A DNA stretch of 64,000 bases from Perognathus longimembris pacificus (GCF_023159225.1 NC_063181.1:8763606-8827605), one strand, 5' to 3'. Shown: positions 34,387-46,490, numbered from the stretch's first letter. Numbers and translations: made by a program. Notes: generated by a model not told the origin, from the sequence alone.

Positions 34387-34632
34387 ACATGTGTAGATTT
34401 TTATATAAATGGATTTTACATGACTTTGCAGTTATTTTCTAAAATTGTTTATTACAATACTATTCTTCCTATTTTAAAAATTATGTTAATCAGAATTAAA
34501 AGCAAATACTAAAATGATAAAAAAAAAACCAACCCAAGTGTTAGAACTCTCTCTCTCTTTTTTTTAAATAAAGAGACAATTCTGGGAGATAGCAAAGGAA
34601 GGGTAACATTGTCCAAAAAGAAATGTACTCTG

Positions 34633-34755
34633 TTGGGGCCACACTTTGCGCCATGAACAGTGAAGTGTGGTCCCACAGAGCAATAAAGACTCCTAGCCCC
34701 GCCCCTCCCCCCCAAAAAAAAAGAAAAAAAGAGAAAAAGAGAAAGAACGAAAATG
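34633..34755 (+). mobile_element. Small unidentified retroposon-like insert
   Basis: About 70 bp containing GAGCAATAAAGACTCCTAG is followed by an A/G-rich tail. It is bounded by near-identical target copies at 34621-34632 and 34756-34767. The source sequence was not recognised; a processed small RNA or LTR end is possible. Confidence 0.5.
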
Positions 34756-34767
34756 AAATATACTCTG

Positions 34768-35024
34768 CTGGGTGTCAGTGGCTCCCTCCTGTAATCCTAG
34801 CTACTCAGAAGGCTAAGAGGATCTAAGGATCGAAGCTCAAAGTCAGAGGTTTAAAGCCAGCTCCTGCAGGAAAGTCTGTGAGACTCTTATCTCCAGAAAA
34901 CCAGAAGTGGGGTAGTGGCTCAAGTAGTAGAGACCCTAGCCTTGAGCTGAAGAGCTCAGGAACAGCACCCAGGCCCAGAGTTCGAGGGCCATCACCACCA
35001 CCACCACCAACAACAACAACAAAG
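34768..35024 (+). mobile_element. Family B SINE inserted at a reused target site
   Basis: Full length, with a tail of ACC and AAC repeats. A third copy of the target sequence (AAATGTACTCTT) follows at 35025-35036. Confidence 0.82.
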
Positions 35025-35103
35025 AAATGTACTCTTACTGACTCATGTCATGGTAAGCCTCTGTACACTACCTCTATAATAACAATACAAATAAGATTGT
35101 GCT

Positions 35104-35320
35104 TAGCTGGGTGATAGTGACTCATGCTTGTAATCCTAGCTACTCAGGAGGCTGAGATATGAGGATCAAGGATCAAAGCCAGTTTGGGCAGGAAAGTCCA
35201 TAAAGATTCTTATCTCCAATTAAATACCCAAAAGCCAGAAGTGGTAGAGTGCTAGCCTTGAGTAAAAAACTCAGAGACGGTGCTCAAGCCCCAAGTCCAA
35301 GCTTCAGAACTGGTACAAAG
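35104..35320 (+). mobile_element. Family B SINE
   Basis: A full-length forward copy whose tail runs into a long purine tract. Confidence 0.83.
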
Positions 35321-35391
35321 TAAGAGAAGGAAAAAGAGGAAAGATGAAGAAAGAAGGAGGAGGAGGAGGATGACAAGGAGGGGGTGAGGAT
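35321..35391 (+). repeat. Purine (GA/GGA) tract
   Basis: About 70 bases are nearly all A and G, including a GGA run near 35357-35370. It probably grew from the tail of the SINE immediately upstream. Confidence 0.85.
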
Positions 35392-35764
35392 TACATAAAA
35401 AAAAAATCTGTAATGGGTCCTCTAAAGGAATTTAAACATCTTTTTCCTACAGATGAAAGGAGTTTGGATATAGGATATACAACTGGTTTTCACTACCACA
35501 GATTCCAATCTTATGCATTCATCTACTTATTAAAATGTACATAGAACACACAAATCAATATTCACTATGGCCTTGCAGTCATTTATGGACATGAAGAGAG
35601 GGGACAAATATCTAGACACATACTGCCAGCTGAGCTTGACCACTGTATCATGTTTCAATTCTCACACCATAAACACATCTACAGATTTTTTTTGTAATTT
35701 ACTTTGTAGAATGTCTTCTGGTAGTGTTGTGCCTTTTCTTGTGTAAGAATGTGTAATAAGACTG

Positions 35765-36180
35765 TTAGCTACTTGGGAGATCAGGAGGCCTAGCGATTGT
35801 AAGAAGCTTATGAGATCTCACCTTAACTAATAAGCTGAGTGTGGTGGCATATTGCCTATCATTCCAGCTACACAGGAATCATCAGTAAGGAAAAATGAAG
35901 TCTAGGCAAGCTTGGGCATAAATGTGAAACTCTATTTAAAAAATAACACCATCGGGTGCCAGTGGGTCATGCCTGTATTAACAGCTACTCAGTAAGCTGA
36001 GATCTGAGGATATAGCAGGTCGAAGCCAACCCAGGTAGTAAAGTTTGTGAGACTATTATTACCTGCAATTAACCTCTGTGGAAATGGAGGTGTGGTACAA
36101 GTGTTAGTGCACTAGCCTTGAGTGAAAATACTCAGGAACAGGGTCTAGGCCCTTTGGTAAGCCCCAGTACTGGCATGCAC
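35765..36180 (+). mobile_element. Two old SINE units: B1-like pair and a family B copy
   Basis: Diverged B1-like monomers (about 35765-35945) are followed by a family B copy (about 35950-36180). Both are older than most copies here. Confidence 0.6.
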
Positions 36181-36763
36181 ATAGACAAAGTATATATAGT
36201 CTTAATGTATAAGACTTGGGTTCAATCTACAACATTACTAGGAAAATAATTAGCTTTGAAATTGATATTGCATTGCATGGTTTGCTTACTGCATTTAAAA
36301 ACTATGTTTTAGGGATGAAAATTTCTGTATCTTCTAATTTACAAAATAGAATAATTAAGTACAAAAAGGAGACAAAGAAACATAAAACAAGTTTTGGACA
36401 TCTTTTTCTGTGCCTCAAATGCAATTGATTTTGCCATGCTTATAGTATTAAAAGGCCAAAACTCTACTATAAAAACAGCTGAGCAAGAAAGTAGATTATG
36501 TAGGCCAACAGATCAATCCAGGAATGAAAGCTAACACCCAGCTACTCGACAACCCAAATTTGCAGTTTACAATTACATATGTAAAAAAAATTTACTGCTA
36601 CCTTACAGTTTCCCTGAAAACCACATTAAAAAAAAATAAATCATGTCAATATATGAGAATAATCCTCCTGATAGACATCCAATACTCCTGTTACAGGTGT
36701 CACCCCACAAACCTAACAATTTAAATTGGTGATACTGTTTGAAATTATTGTTTTTTAAATTCA

Positions 36764-37068
36764 CTACCAGGTACTGGTGGCTTACTATAATCCTAGTTAT
36801 TCAGGAGGCTGAGATTTGAGGATCATGGGTCAAAGCCAGTCTGGGAAGAAAGTCCCTAACTCTTAGTTCCAGTAAACAACAACTACTACTAAAAACAAAA
36901 AACAAAAAACCAGCAGTAGAGCTATGGCTCAAGTGGTAGAGAGCTAGCCTTGGGAAAAAAAGCAGCTCAGGGACAGGACCCAGGCCCTGAGTTCAAGCCC
37001 CAGGACTGGAACAAACAAACAAAAAAAACCCCAAACAATACTACTCATTCATTCATTCATTCATTCCT
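36764..37068 (+). mobile_element. Family B SINE followed by an ATTC microsatellite
   Basis: A full-length copy with an AAAC tail. A tetranucleotide run of ATTC units follows at about 37044-37068. Confidence 0.82.
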
Positions 37069-37171
37069 TCACATAGTGGGGACTGAACCTAGCATGCTAG
37101 GCAAGCTTAACTTACACATTTAATTTTTACCCTGTAGCAAGCATGATCAAATAACTTTAAAGTGTAGAAAG

Positions 37172-37411
37172 TGGCCAGATTGGTGGCTCACATCTATAAT
37201 CCTATCTACTAAGGAGGCTGAGATCTGAGGATCTAGGTTCTGAGCTATCCCAGGTGGGAAAAGTCCGTGAGACACTCATCTCCAATTAACCACCAAAGTA
37301 GAACTGTGGTTCAAATGGTAGATAATCTATTTTTCTCAAGAGACAGTACCCAGCGACAAGACCCAGGACTGGCATGCATACACATACACACACACTCACG
37401 CGCGTGCGCGA
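37172..37411 (+). mobile_element. Family B SINE with a CA/CG-rich tail
   Basis: A shortened forward copy ends near 37376. Its tail is an alternating purine-pyrimidine run (37379-37411) with CACACA then CGCGCGTGCGCG. Confidence 0.75.
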
Positions 37412-37869
37412 TGACCTCTTGGCCATTAGGAATAAATCAAGTCAAAATGTGAAAGCTGTATTTATTATTGTTTAGTCCTGGTTTTCAGGAGCTATTTATT
37501 TTTTAACTCAATATTGTGTAAGCTATATTGCAAAGGGATACTTTTGAGCGGAAGCACATTCATTATTCTAAATTTATGTTCTTAATATTAATTGGCTAAC
37601 AATACTCAAACCAGAGTAGTGGGGGTATTTTGTCAGAGATCCTATTAAAATATTAAAAGCTACATCTAAATATTGAATTATATATAATACAAAGCAATCA
37701 GACAAAAAGAATTTTAGATATGAGCACGAGTCTAGCCAAATAAGTGCAAATTGGCTTGGAAAATATTTAAGAAATTTTAGGCACGTTAGTATTCCAGTCT
37801 CTTTCTATGTTACTGTTCTTACAAACTCCAGGATTAATAGAAAATGCATTTATACAAAGGAAATCTAGA

Positions 37870-38690
37870 TTGTTCAAGAGACTAAAAAGACTAGCTACCG
37901 ACTGGGAGAAAATCTTCCCAAAAATCTGATATAGGGATGACATCCAAAATATACTCTGTAAGAAAACAACCCAATTAAAAAATGGGCAAAAGATCTGAGT
38001 AGACAACTCATATAAAAAAACAACAACCCACAGATGGCAAATAAAAATACCCAAAGTAGCTTAGCTTAGCATCACTTATGAGGGTACTGCAAACTACAAC
38101 AACAATGAGCCACACTACCTACCCACCAGAATGGCTGAAACCCCAAACACTGATAACAGCAGATGCTTCAAAGATATGGAACAACAAAAGCTACTGGTAA
38201 GAAGATAACTAGGCAGTTTTATACAAATGAAACATACTCTTACCATATGATCCTGCATCTGAGCTCCTTGGTATTTACCCAAATAACTTGAAAACTTAAG
38301 TCTCTACCAAAATCTGTACAGAAATGTTTATAGTAGCTTTATTTATATTGCCAAAACTTGGCCACAAAAAGGCCCAGTAGAACTTAAATGTGTGTTGCTA
38401 AGTAAAAAAGGCAATCTGAAAAGCCTGCATATTGAATGAGTCTACCTATAATTTACATTCTAGAAAGGCAAAAATCAGGAATTCAGGGTTGGAGCATAGG
38501 GGATATTTAGAATTACTTGGTATGATAAATGTAACGGTGAATAATGTCCTACCTTTGTCAAAACCCACAGGGTGTACATGGTAAATTCAATGAATAAGGA
38601 AACTGTGGGGGAGAGATGATAAGGTTAGAACTCTGGATTATTTGTTTAATTCTTCTGTAAACTTATAATAAAGTCCAGTAAAAACAAATC
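37870..38690 (+). mobile_element. Old L1 fragment, 3' end of ORF2 and 3' UTR
   Basis: Sequence around ACCCAATTAAAAAATGGGCA and CTTACCATATGATCCTGCAT matches the conserved 3' part of mammalian L1 ORF2, followed by an L1M-type 3' UTR. Many indels break the frame. Confidence 0.82.
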
Positions 38691-38777
38691 TAATTGACAC
38701 TATAAGAAGACCTACTCTTTCTCCACAAATTTTTGTCTTAATACTACCTGGTTTATTAATCAATGTTCTATGCTAAA

Positions 38778-38779
<2 letters not shown>

Positions 38780-38825
<46 letters not shown>
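38780..38825. repeat. CA microsatellite
   Basis: About 22 uninterrupted CA units. Confidence 0.97.
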
Positions 38826-38828
<3 letters not shown>

Positions 38829-39349
38829 GTTACAGAATAGCTACAATTCTCTAAAGTATTACAAAGACATTGTAACTGCCATTCATAATCAGAGATGGGT
38901 AAGAGTGGCTAGGAATCTAAATTAGACTCCATACTGAAGCCCTGTAGCATAAAAATCCTGTACTAGAGGACCTACACAGGAAAAGACCTTTAGATTAATA
39001 AAATCATTTCAAAGTAAGGCTCACATTTAAATAATATGCTACTTCCCTAAATTATGCCTTGCTACCTGTTGAAATATATTTTAGGGCAACAAAATATACT
39101 GATTTGCCTTATGGGTTTGCTACTTTATATTTACCTCTGGTACTCTGCTTAAAATGTGAAAAAAATTTGGAGACACATCTACAATTAAAAACATTTTAAA
39201 TTCCCAAAGCTTATTCATGTACTTGTTTGCATTAAAAAAAAAACAAAACACCAACAACCCACAAAACACTTTACCTGAAGAACAGAGCTGACAAACTGTT
39301 ACAGATTTGTTGCAAAAAATACAACAAAATATACAACAAAATAGATTTT

Positions 39350-39632
39350 CTTCTGGTAGCACTAGGGATTGAACTCAGTATTACACTTGCTAGGCAGGTG
39401 CATTACTGCTGAGCCAAGCCTCCAGTGCACAAAGAAACCAAGCAATAGATGTGTAACATACCAGTACTTGTTTTGGAGATCTCCAGCTGTCAGGGCCTTG
39501 CACTTGCTGGGTAGGCATAATACCACTTGAGCCACACCTCAAGCACTTTTGGCTTGGGCTTGTCTCAACCTATGATCAGTCTATTTGATTCCGTCACAGG
39601 TGGTATCACAGGAATGAGCTACTGCATTTAGC
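39350..39632 (-). mobile_element. ID-like monomer and older SINE remnant
   Basis: A tRNA-like unit (39350-39426) and a diverged B-type copy (39472-39632), both in reverse orientation. Confidence 0.6.
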
Positions 39633-40554
39633 TTTCTAACTTTTTTTTTTTTAAAGGAAGTTGTTGCAGGAAACAAGTATATGAATGTTACCAACTCTTA
39701 CCTCCCAAACAGGCATATGTGTTTTGAGCTAAGGTCTCACAAAAGGAAGTAGGTAGACCAAATGCTTCAGACAGTCTAGAAGAGAATGCTCATAATACCA
39801 GGAGGTACTTCCCTGTTTCTTTAAGACTGGATGACTTTTATTCAAGTTTGCTGACAGGTCTGGGTTGTCACCAATCTTATCCTTAAGTGCTGTACCTCCA
39901 TCACTTCTAGCGACTCTGACCATCCAATTAAATGTGCATAGTTAGCATAAAACCTTCTAACTTACCCTTTGGAATTTTCCAAAAAAACACAAGGGTTGGG
40001 ACTACTGGGTCACCTGTAGTCATTGGGAGAAAGTCAGTAACAAAGCAGTTGACCACACACCTATGTGACTATTCAGATGGCTGCATCAATAGTTAAATGA
40101 ATAGACCACAAAGTAAGCTAATGAAAACACTTCAAAGTCTGAGAAGGATTTTCCCTAGTGGTTTTATGTTCAGCTCTGCTTGACACTACTTATGTGACTA
40201 TAGAGAGGTCCACTAACTTATAAAAGACCTTTCTGATCACATGGGAAACAGGATTCATTTAATACCAGTTATATGAGTGCCTACTATGCATTACGCATCA
40301 TTTGTTAATACTTGATACACAGCAGTGAACACAACAAAGATCCTTGGTTGCTTGGAGCTGACATGAGAATACTAAATTTAATTTTTAGAAAAAAGTTCTA
40401 TGTTATGTTAAATGATAAACACCATAAGAAAAAACAGAGCTGAGTAAGTAGGGTTAAGAGCATATGTAGGTAAATAGAGATAGATGGAGATACAAGCTAC
40501 AGTATTTACTAGAGAAGTTAATTCAGGCTTCACTTCTGAGAGGCAAAAAAAGTA

Positions 40555-40835
40555 AGTCCACGCCCCCTGGGTATTTTATATATGTCTGTCTGAATTAGGG
40601 AAGGGAAGGGGAACATTAAAATGGTGAGACAAAGGGTAAAAGGCAAACCAATGCAACAGCAATACTTACAAGATAATATGTTGTACAACTGGGGGGAGGA
40701 ATTAGAGAGGAGGGAAGGTAGGAGAAAAATGAGGGAGGGGGTAACAAGTTGGACAAGAAACATACTTACTATCTTACATATGCAAATGTAACCTCTACAC
40801 ATGATCTTGATAATAAAATTAAATTTAAAAAAGTG
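40555..40835 (+). mobile_element. Interspersed repeat with AATAAAA-type end
   Basis: A purine-rich element containing GAATTAGGGAAGGGAAGGGG and ending GATAATAAAATTAAATTT. A reverse copy lies at 45130-45300. It is probably the 3' end of a lineage-specific LINE, but the family is not identified. Confidence 0.5.
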
Positions 40836-41369
40836 AAAGAGCCAAAGAGGTAGGTACATTTAAGTATGTCTCCTCCAAAGGGAAAAATTATCACTTTATT
40901 GCAAAAGATTTCACCCAACCTGAATTCATCCAAGTAAAGTTCACACAACACTTACAGGCTGATAAAAGACAACTGGAAACTACCAAGACTGAAAGGACAA
41001 TAGTAATGTTCCCAGACACAGTCATAATGCATCCTAAACATCTCAGTGTTACTCCACCAACAGATCTTACTCATTTGATGGGAAGAACAATTTGCTCTCC
41101 TCATTAGAGGAGCAAAAATTAGCTCCTATAGTTTATATACAAGAAATATTCCTACAACAAATGGTACTAATAGTAATTAAATCTCTAGGCACCCACATTA
41201 TGTCCCTAAAAGCCTATGAAATTAAAGAAACTACATGTGAAGAAATGAGATAATTTTAGATTCAGCCCAACTGGATACTGAAATATTTTAGGGAATGGTT
41301 GTAAGTTAGGTAAAAAAAATAAACATAACTAATAGAATGTCATTCTTTTTTTTTCTTTACTTTTTTGGT

Positions 41370-41724
41370 ACCAGTCCTGGGGCTTGAACTTAGGGCCTGT
41401 CTCTAAGCTTCTTTTTGCTCATGGCTAGTGCTCTATCACTTGAGCCACAGCTCTACTTCCAGCTTTTTTTTTTTTTTCCCCTAAAAGTAGTTTATTAAAT
41501 AAAGTTACAGTCTCATGGACTTTCCTGCCTGGACTGGCTTTTAACCGTGACCCTCAGACCTCAGCCTCCGGAGCAGCTAGGACTTTAGGTTAAGCCACCC
41601 ATGCCCAGCTTTTTCTTTTTTTTAAAGACCAACTCATCATATAGCCTAGCTGGTCTCAAACTCATATCCTCTTGCTTTAGCCTCCAGAATGCAGAGATTA
41701 CAGGTGTGTACCAAAGGCCAGCTC
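41370..41724 (-). mobile_element. Family B SINE next to a B1-like monomer
   Basis: A reverse family B copy (41370-41613) abuts a 7SL-like monomer (41615-41724). Confidence 0.75.
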
Positions 41725-43449
41725 TCATGCATGTTATTTAAACAAACTTCAAACAAAACTTAGATCCCAGGAATAATGACATCGCTTTTTTTTTTTTTTA
41801 AATCAAGGGTTCCTTCCATAAATGTTAGAGGTTTGTACAATATGTAAGAGGAAGAACCTTGAAAAGACCCTGAAGTTGAGTGTTTTTGAAAGCACTGCCA
41901 TGGGCCTGGATGAGTTTTATTTGACTCCTGGCAAAATGAGGGAAGGGCTGCTTTACCTGGGGGAAGAATTAAGAAGCACTTGGCTTCTGACACTACATTA
42001 GGAACCTTTTGGGCACATGGCTTCCTCTATCCCCAATGCTTTTAGCCAACAACCTTTCCAATGCTTGACCTTTCAAATGCTATAACTACTCTGGTACAAT
42101 TACTGCATAAAAGCAACTTCCACTTGAGAGTAGCAACAAAGCAATCAGAAAGGATGTGAAGTTCTGTTAGCTTTGCTGGCAATCTTCTCTGGACTGGAAT
42201 GAGCGAGAATGCCTAGGTCAGGTTCTGATGGTTGCCAGACCAACAAATGAATCGCTAGCAAGACCTGTGCTACACTAGTTAGGAAAAGTAACTTTATAAT
42301 ACATGTGCAAAATTAAACTCAAAGCGTGAGAACAATAAATTAATTAGAGTCTTTAGTGTCAATTTATGAGATTTTCTTCTGTACTACCACAAATCAGTAG
42401 TAGAACACAAACTAGAGACCAGGCATCTTATTTACACATTTGACCAGCAGGACTAGCAAGCCTTTAGAAAATTATTCAGAATTAATTGTGGAAACATCTG
42501 TGTTTCTGGTTCGAAACCCCTAATTTGCTACTGCTGCCAGAGTTCATAGGTCTGGGCCAGTTGCTTCCTAGTGAGGACTCTGCCAACTCTGGATGAGCCC
42601 CCACATCGAGTACCTAACTCACTCAGGAGGGTGGTAATTGGCTTTGTAAGGGATCGTTAGAAACCAATGGTTTCATTTTAGAAACTCCACATTACTTCTA
42701 GCCTGAGAATGTGTCATTACTAAAGCCTGTGATACCTTGGTGGTGTATAAAATATTAAGTGCAGTCAGGAAGATTCTGGAACAGATGCTTTTGATAGGAT
42801 GCCGATTTCTAGCCTAACATTTGTTTTTCTACAGGAAGATGAATAAAAAACAATCAGACCAGAAGAGCTCAATTCCCTTTCTTTTGTTAGGCGGAATAAT
42901 ATGAAAATACCAAATACCAAACCATTCTTGACCCATAAAAACAGCAGTTTTATATGGTTCAATCTAGTATTTATAAAAATAACGTTTAAAAATCCTTTAA
43001 AACCTGAGTTCTGTTTCTAATTAAGAGCTGAATTCACTTGTAGGTCAAGTTTTCAAAATAAGATCCACCACAAACGATAAATTATCTGACCTCTAAATGA
43101 CCCATTTCAAGTATACGCCCATTCCTCCTCACTTCTAAGAACCCTCTGGACTCTTGTTTTCAGATCTGGGTGCTCATTCTTTTCTAGGCTTCAAGGGCTT
43201 ACTAATCACTGTGGTTTTGTGTGTCTTCATTTCTCTAAATGTTCCATATTGAGAACGTCTGTTAAATCTAACTTGACAACGTGCTTTCAAATCTGTGTCT
43301 ACTTTTTTCTTGTCCTAACAATAACTAATGAAACTTTTTACTATGTAAATTCACTATGTAGATTTACAGCACTGTAATTTTTTATCAGTTTACATATTTT
43401 GAAGGTATTTCATGAGGTACACATGGATTTAAGAGCTGGCTATAGCAGT

Positions 43450-43538
43450 TCTTTCTTTTTTGGTGGTTCTGGGGTTTGGACTGAGGGCCTCATGTTTGCT
43501 AGATAGGTTCTGTACTACCCAAGCCATGTCCTCTGCCA
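43450..43538 (-). mobile_element. ID-like monomer SINE
   Basis: A diverged reverse tRNA-like unit after a T-rich tail. Confidence 0.5.
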
Positions 43539-43633
43539 TTTTTAGTAACTCCTGAGCTCTGTGTTAGTCAGTTATATATTGTTTTTCTATTCCCTCTGTG
43601 GATTGCTTTTTTACTCAAATTTCAGATAGTCTT

Positions 43634-43710
43634 TTACCGGCATGTGATTCAAGTGGTAGAGTGCCTGCACAGCAAGCACAAGGTGCTGAGTTCAATCCTT
43701 AGTACTGCCC
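43634..43710 (+). mobile_element. ID-like monomer SINE
   Basis: A forward tRNA-like unit containing TTCAAGTGGTAGAGTGCCTG, diverged and without a clear tail. Confidence 0.5.
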
Positions 43711-43744
43711 CTGAAGGGAATCTGCTTTTTCTAATAACTCCAGG

Positions 43745-44215
43745 TTGCTCCCCTCTCAGCACATTCTTTTTATATATCCAAATATCCTATATGAAGGACT
43801 TGCCTCTCCCATCTGGGCCCATTCTACGTATCCAAAGATGGAATATGAAGGATTGACCCCCACCCTACTGTCCCAAAGGCATACAGGCATCAGATAAAAC
43901 CTCAGGTATGTGCGAACCTGCTCTGATGTGCAGGCAGGGCAATTGACCCAAGCCCAGCTGTAAACAGCCCACTGTGGGGCCCAACCAAAAAGTCCCCAAC
44001 TTCCTATACATAAGGACTTTTTCATTAACCTCTGCCTCCTTGCTCACACTCCATATAAGCCTGATCCCCAAATTCACACCCTGGGACAGTTTCCAAGCCC
44101 ATGGGAACGCTGTTCTATCTCAATAAACAGTCCTCGCCTGTAGGAGATTGAGTCTGACCTATTCCTTTTCTCCTCTATTTTTCCAAGAGTCCCCAAAGTG
44201 TCTTTTGATAAATAA
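43745..44215 (+). mobile_element. LTR-like element (solo LTR candidate)
   Basis: The order of signals fits a retroviral LTR: a TATA-like CATATAAGCC at about 44051, AATAAA at about 44122, and a pyrimidine-rich U5-like end. An imperfect duplication with TATCCAAA lies near its left end. No retroviral gene is next to it. Boundaries are uncertain. Confidence 0.45.
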
Positions 44216-44423
44216 AACTTTTTAATTTTAACACCGCTCAATCTATCATTATGTACCTTAGTTAACAATACTTTGCTTTAACTTTTAAAAATTGTTTCCT
44301 AGCCCTGAAATCAGCAGTATATTCTCCCAGATTATTTCTAAAAGCTCCATTTATTCCCAGTGTCAGATCTGAAAGCAAACTAGAATGAACTACTGAACAT
44401 GATGTGTGCAAATTATTTCATAT

Positions 44424-44636
44424 GTTTTTTTTTTTTTTTTTTTTTTGCCAGTCCTGGGCCTTGGACTCAGGGCCTGCGCACTGTCCCTGGCTTCCTTTTG
44501 CTCAAAGATAGCACTCTGCCGCTTGAGCCACAGCGCCACTTCTGGCCATTTTCCATATATGTGGTACTGGGGAATTGAACCCAGGGCTTCATGTACGCAA
44601 GGCAAGCTCTCTTGCCAGTAGGCCATATTCCCAGTC
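44424..44636 (-). mobile_element. Family A dimeric SINE
   Basis: A full-length reverse copy with a long T tail (44424-44446). Confidence 0.9.
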
Positions 44637-44867
44637 CCTCATACAATGTTTATCTACACTTACCTATGCTTACCAATTTCTCTGGTGACCTTTACTTCTC
44701 ACATAACCAGCCCATCCCCTGGTGCTTTTGCTCCTTTTTAAAGTATATATCCTTTATAAAGTTCCTAAAGTAAAGATATATTGGTGGTAAATTCAATCTT
44801 TGGTAACCTACAAATGACCAATTGTGCCTTCCTCCTCCTCCTTTGTTGTTGCTGTTTTCTTAATGTA

Positions 44868-45125
44868 TAAAAACCAGACATTTATTTTTTAATAGTCCTA
44901 GAGGCTGGGAGTCTAAGAGTATGATGCAGCATCTGGTGTGTCTTCTTGCTGCATTGTAACATACATGGTAAGGAACCAGGAGCTTGTACACTCTGGTCTC
45001 CTTTCTCCTAATACCACTAATCCCATACCAGAGCTTCACCTTCCCTGTCATCTAACCTTAATTACCTCCCAAAGGCCCAACTTCCAAATATTATCCACAT
45101 AAGCATTTTGGGGTTGTTTCCAGCC
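44868..45125. mobile_element. Possible ancient MaLR-type LTR fragment
   Basis: CTTAATTACCTCCCAAAGGC and CCTAGAGGCTGGGAGTCTAA resemble ancient mammalian MaLR LTRs. This was judged from memory only. Confidence 0.4.
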
Positions 45126-45129
45126 CAGT

Positions 45130-45300
45130 AACTTTTTAAAAATTAAATTTGTATTGACAAGGTGATGTACAAAGGGGGTAGAGTTACATAATAAGGTAGT
45201 GAGTACATTTCTTATCTTATTTGTTACACCCTCCCTTATTTTTCTTCCCCTTCCCTAGTTCAGATAAGCATATATACAACATCTAGCCAACACAGGAACT
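45130..45300 (-). mobile_element. Reverse copy of the repeat at 40555-40835
   Basis: The reverse complement shares the GGGAAGGGGAAG and GGGAGGGTGTAACAA motifs and the A/T-rich end with the other copy. Confidence 0.5.
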
Positions 45301-46297
45301 TTTGGGGGATGCATTTTAAACTTTTCTTTGTCATTACAATGAGATGCCTGTAGTGCCCTCCTTCTTGAAAGATAATTTTGCTTCCATATGCAATTTTAAG
45401 CTGCCATCAGTTTTTCTCTTTGGCATCTGGTATGCAGTGGAAAGGTCTGTCACCAGCCTGTCTTTCTCTGTACGTTTTCTTTCTTTTTTTTTTTTTTTGT
45501 AGGACTGAGATTTGAACTCCGGGCCTCCTTTGAACTCTTGCTCCAAATTCATGAGTGGAGAAATGATGGAAGAAATAAGATTCTGTTTTTGGTTATATTT
45601 TAGGGAAAGATACAGGAATATTGCCATGTATCTAATAAAGTTGCTCACCCAATAATACTATCATCATCTGTTTTTATATCCCTAAATCTTACTTCTTTAC
45701 CCATATTTATGGCACCAAACACTTGTGAGAGAAATGTATTCTGTTACAGCAATCTAAAAGTAAAGGAACCTAATACATTTCTCAGATGTGAACTAGAGTA
45801 TTTGGAAACATACTGTCATTCACTATAGCACCCTAACACTATAGTCCTAAACATTTTGTATAATTGATGACATCCTAAAGGAAGTGCCATAAAATACCAA
45901 GTTCTTAATGCTTGACAAGCCAGGGAAAGCAGTATGTGCCAATTCCTTAAAAACACAGACATATCTTTCTAAGAATATGGTTAAAATGAGTGCAGATATA
46001 ACCAGTATAGATGCATAAAATTCTCTAGTTTATGGTTCTCAGAAATATAGCCCATGGACTCCTAAGGATTCCCGACAATATTCCAGCATGTAAAACCCAA
46101 GTTATCCCACAATACTGCTAAGACATTACTCACACCTTTTCTGCACATACAGTACAACAAAGGCACAAATGAAGGCAATGGAGGTTAAATCCACTGTGCC
46201 TTAGCACAAAGCAACGCAGTAGTTTCAAAGTGTTTTGGTAGTTTTTGTGTTCTTTTGTTGTCTCACACACTTTGAAACAACACAAAAACGCAGTCCA

Positions 46298-46490
46298 GGG
46301 CTGGGAATATGGCTTAGCGGTAGAGTGCTTGCCTAGCATGCATGAGACCTGGGGTTTGATTCTTCAGTACCACATAAACAGAAAAAGTAGGAAGTGGTGC
46401 TGTTGCTCAATAGGTAGAGTGCTAGCCTTGAGCAAAAGAAGCTCAGGGATAGTGCCCAGGTCCTGAGTCCAAGCCCCAGAACTGGCAAAA
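46298..46490 (+). mobile_element. Family A dimeric SINE
   Basis: A full-length forward copy, moderately diverged, ending in a short AAATAAAC tail. Confidence 0.87.

Noticed and set aside
37870..38690. L1-derived sequence considered as a source of an active reverse transcriptase
   Set aside because: Only the 3' end of ORF2 remains and it is broken by many indels.
39896..39901. ATG GAG followed by GTACAG on the minus strand, considered as a two-codon first exon
   Set aside because: The donor is weak beyond GT and a six-base exon is expected by chance many times in 35 kb.
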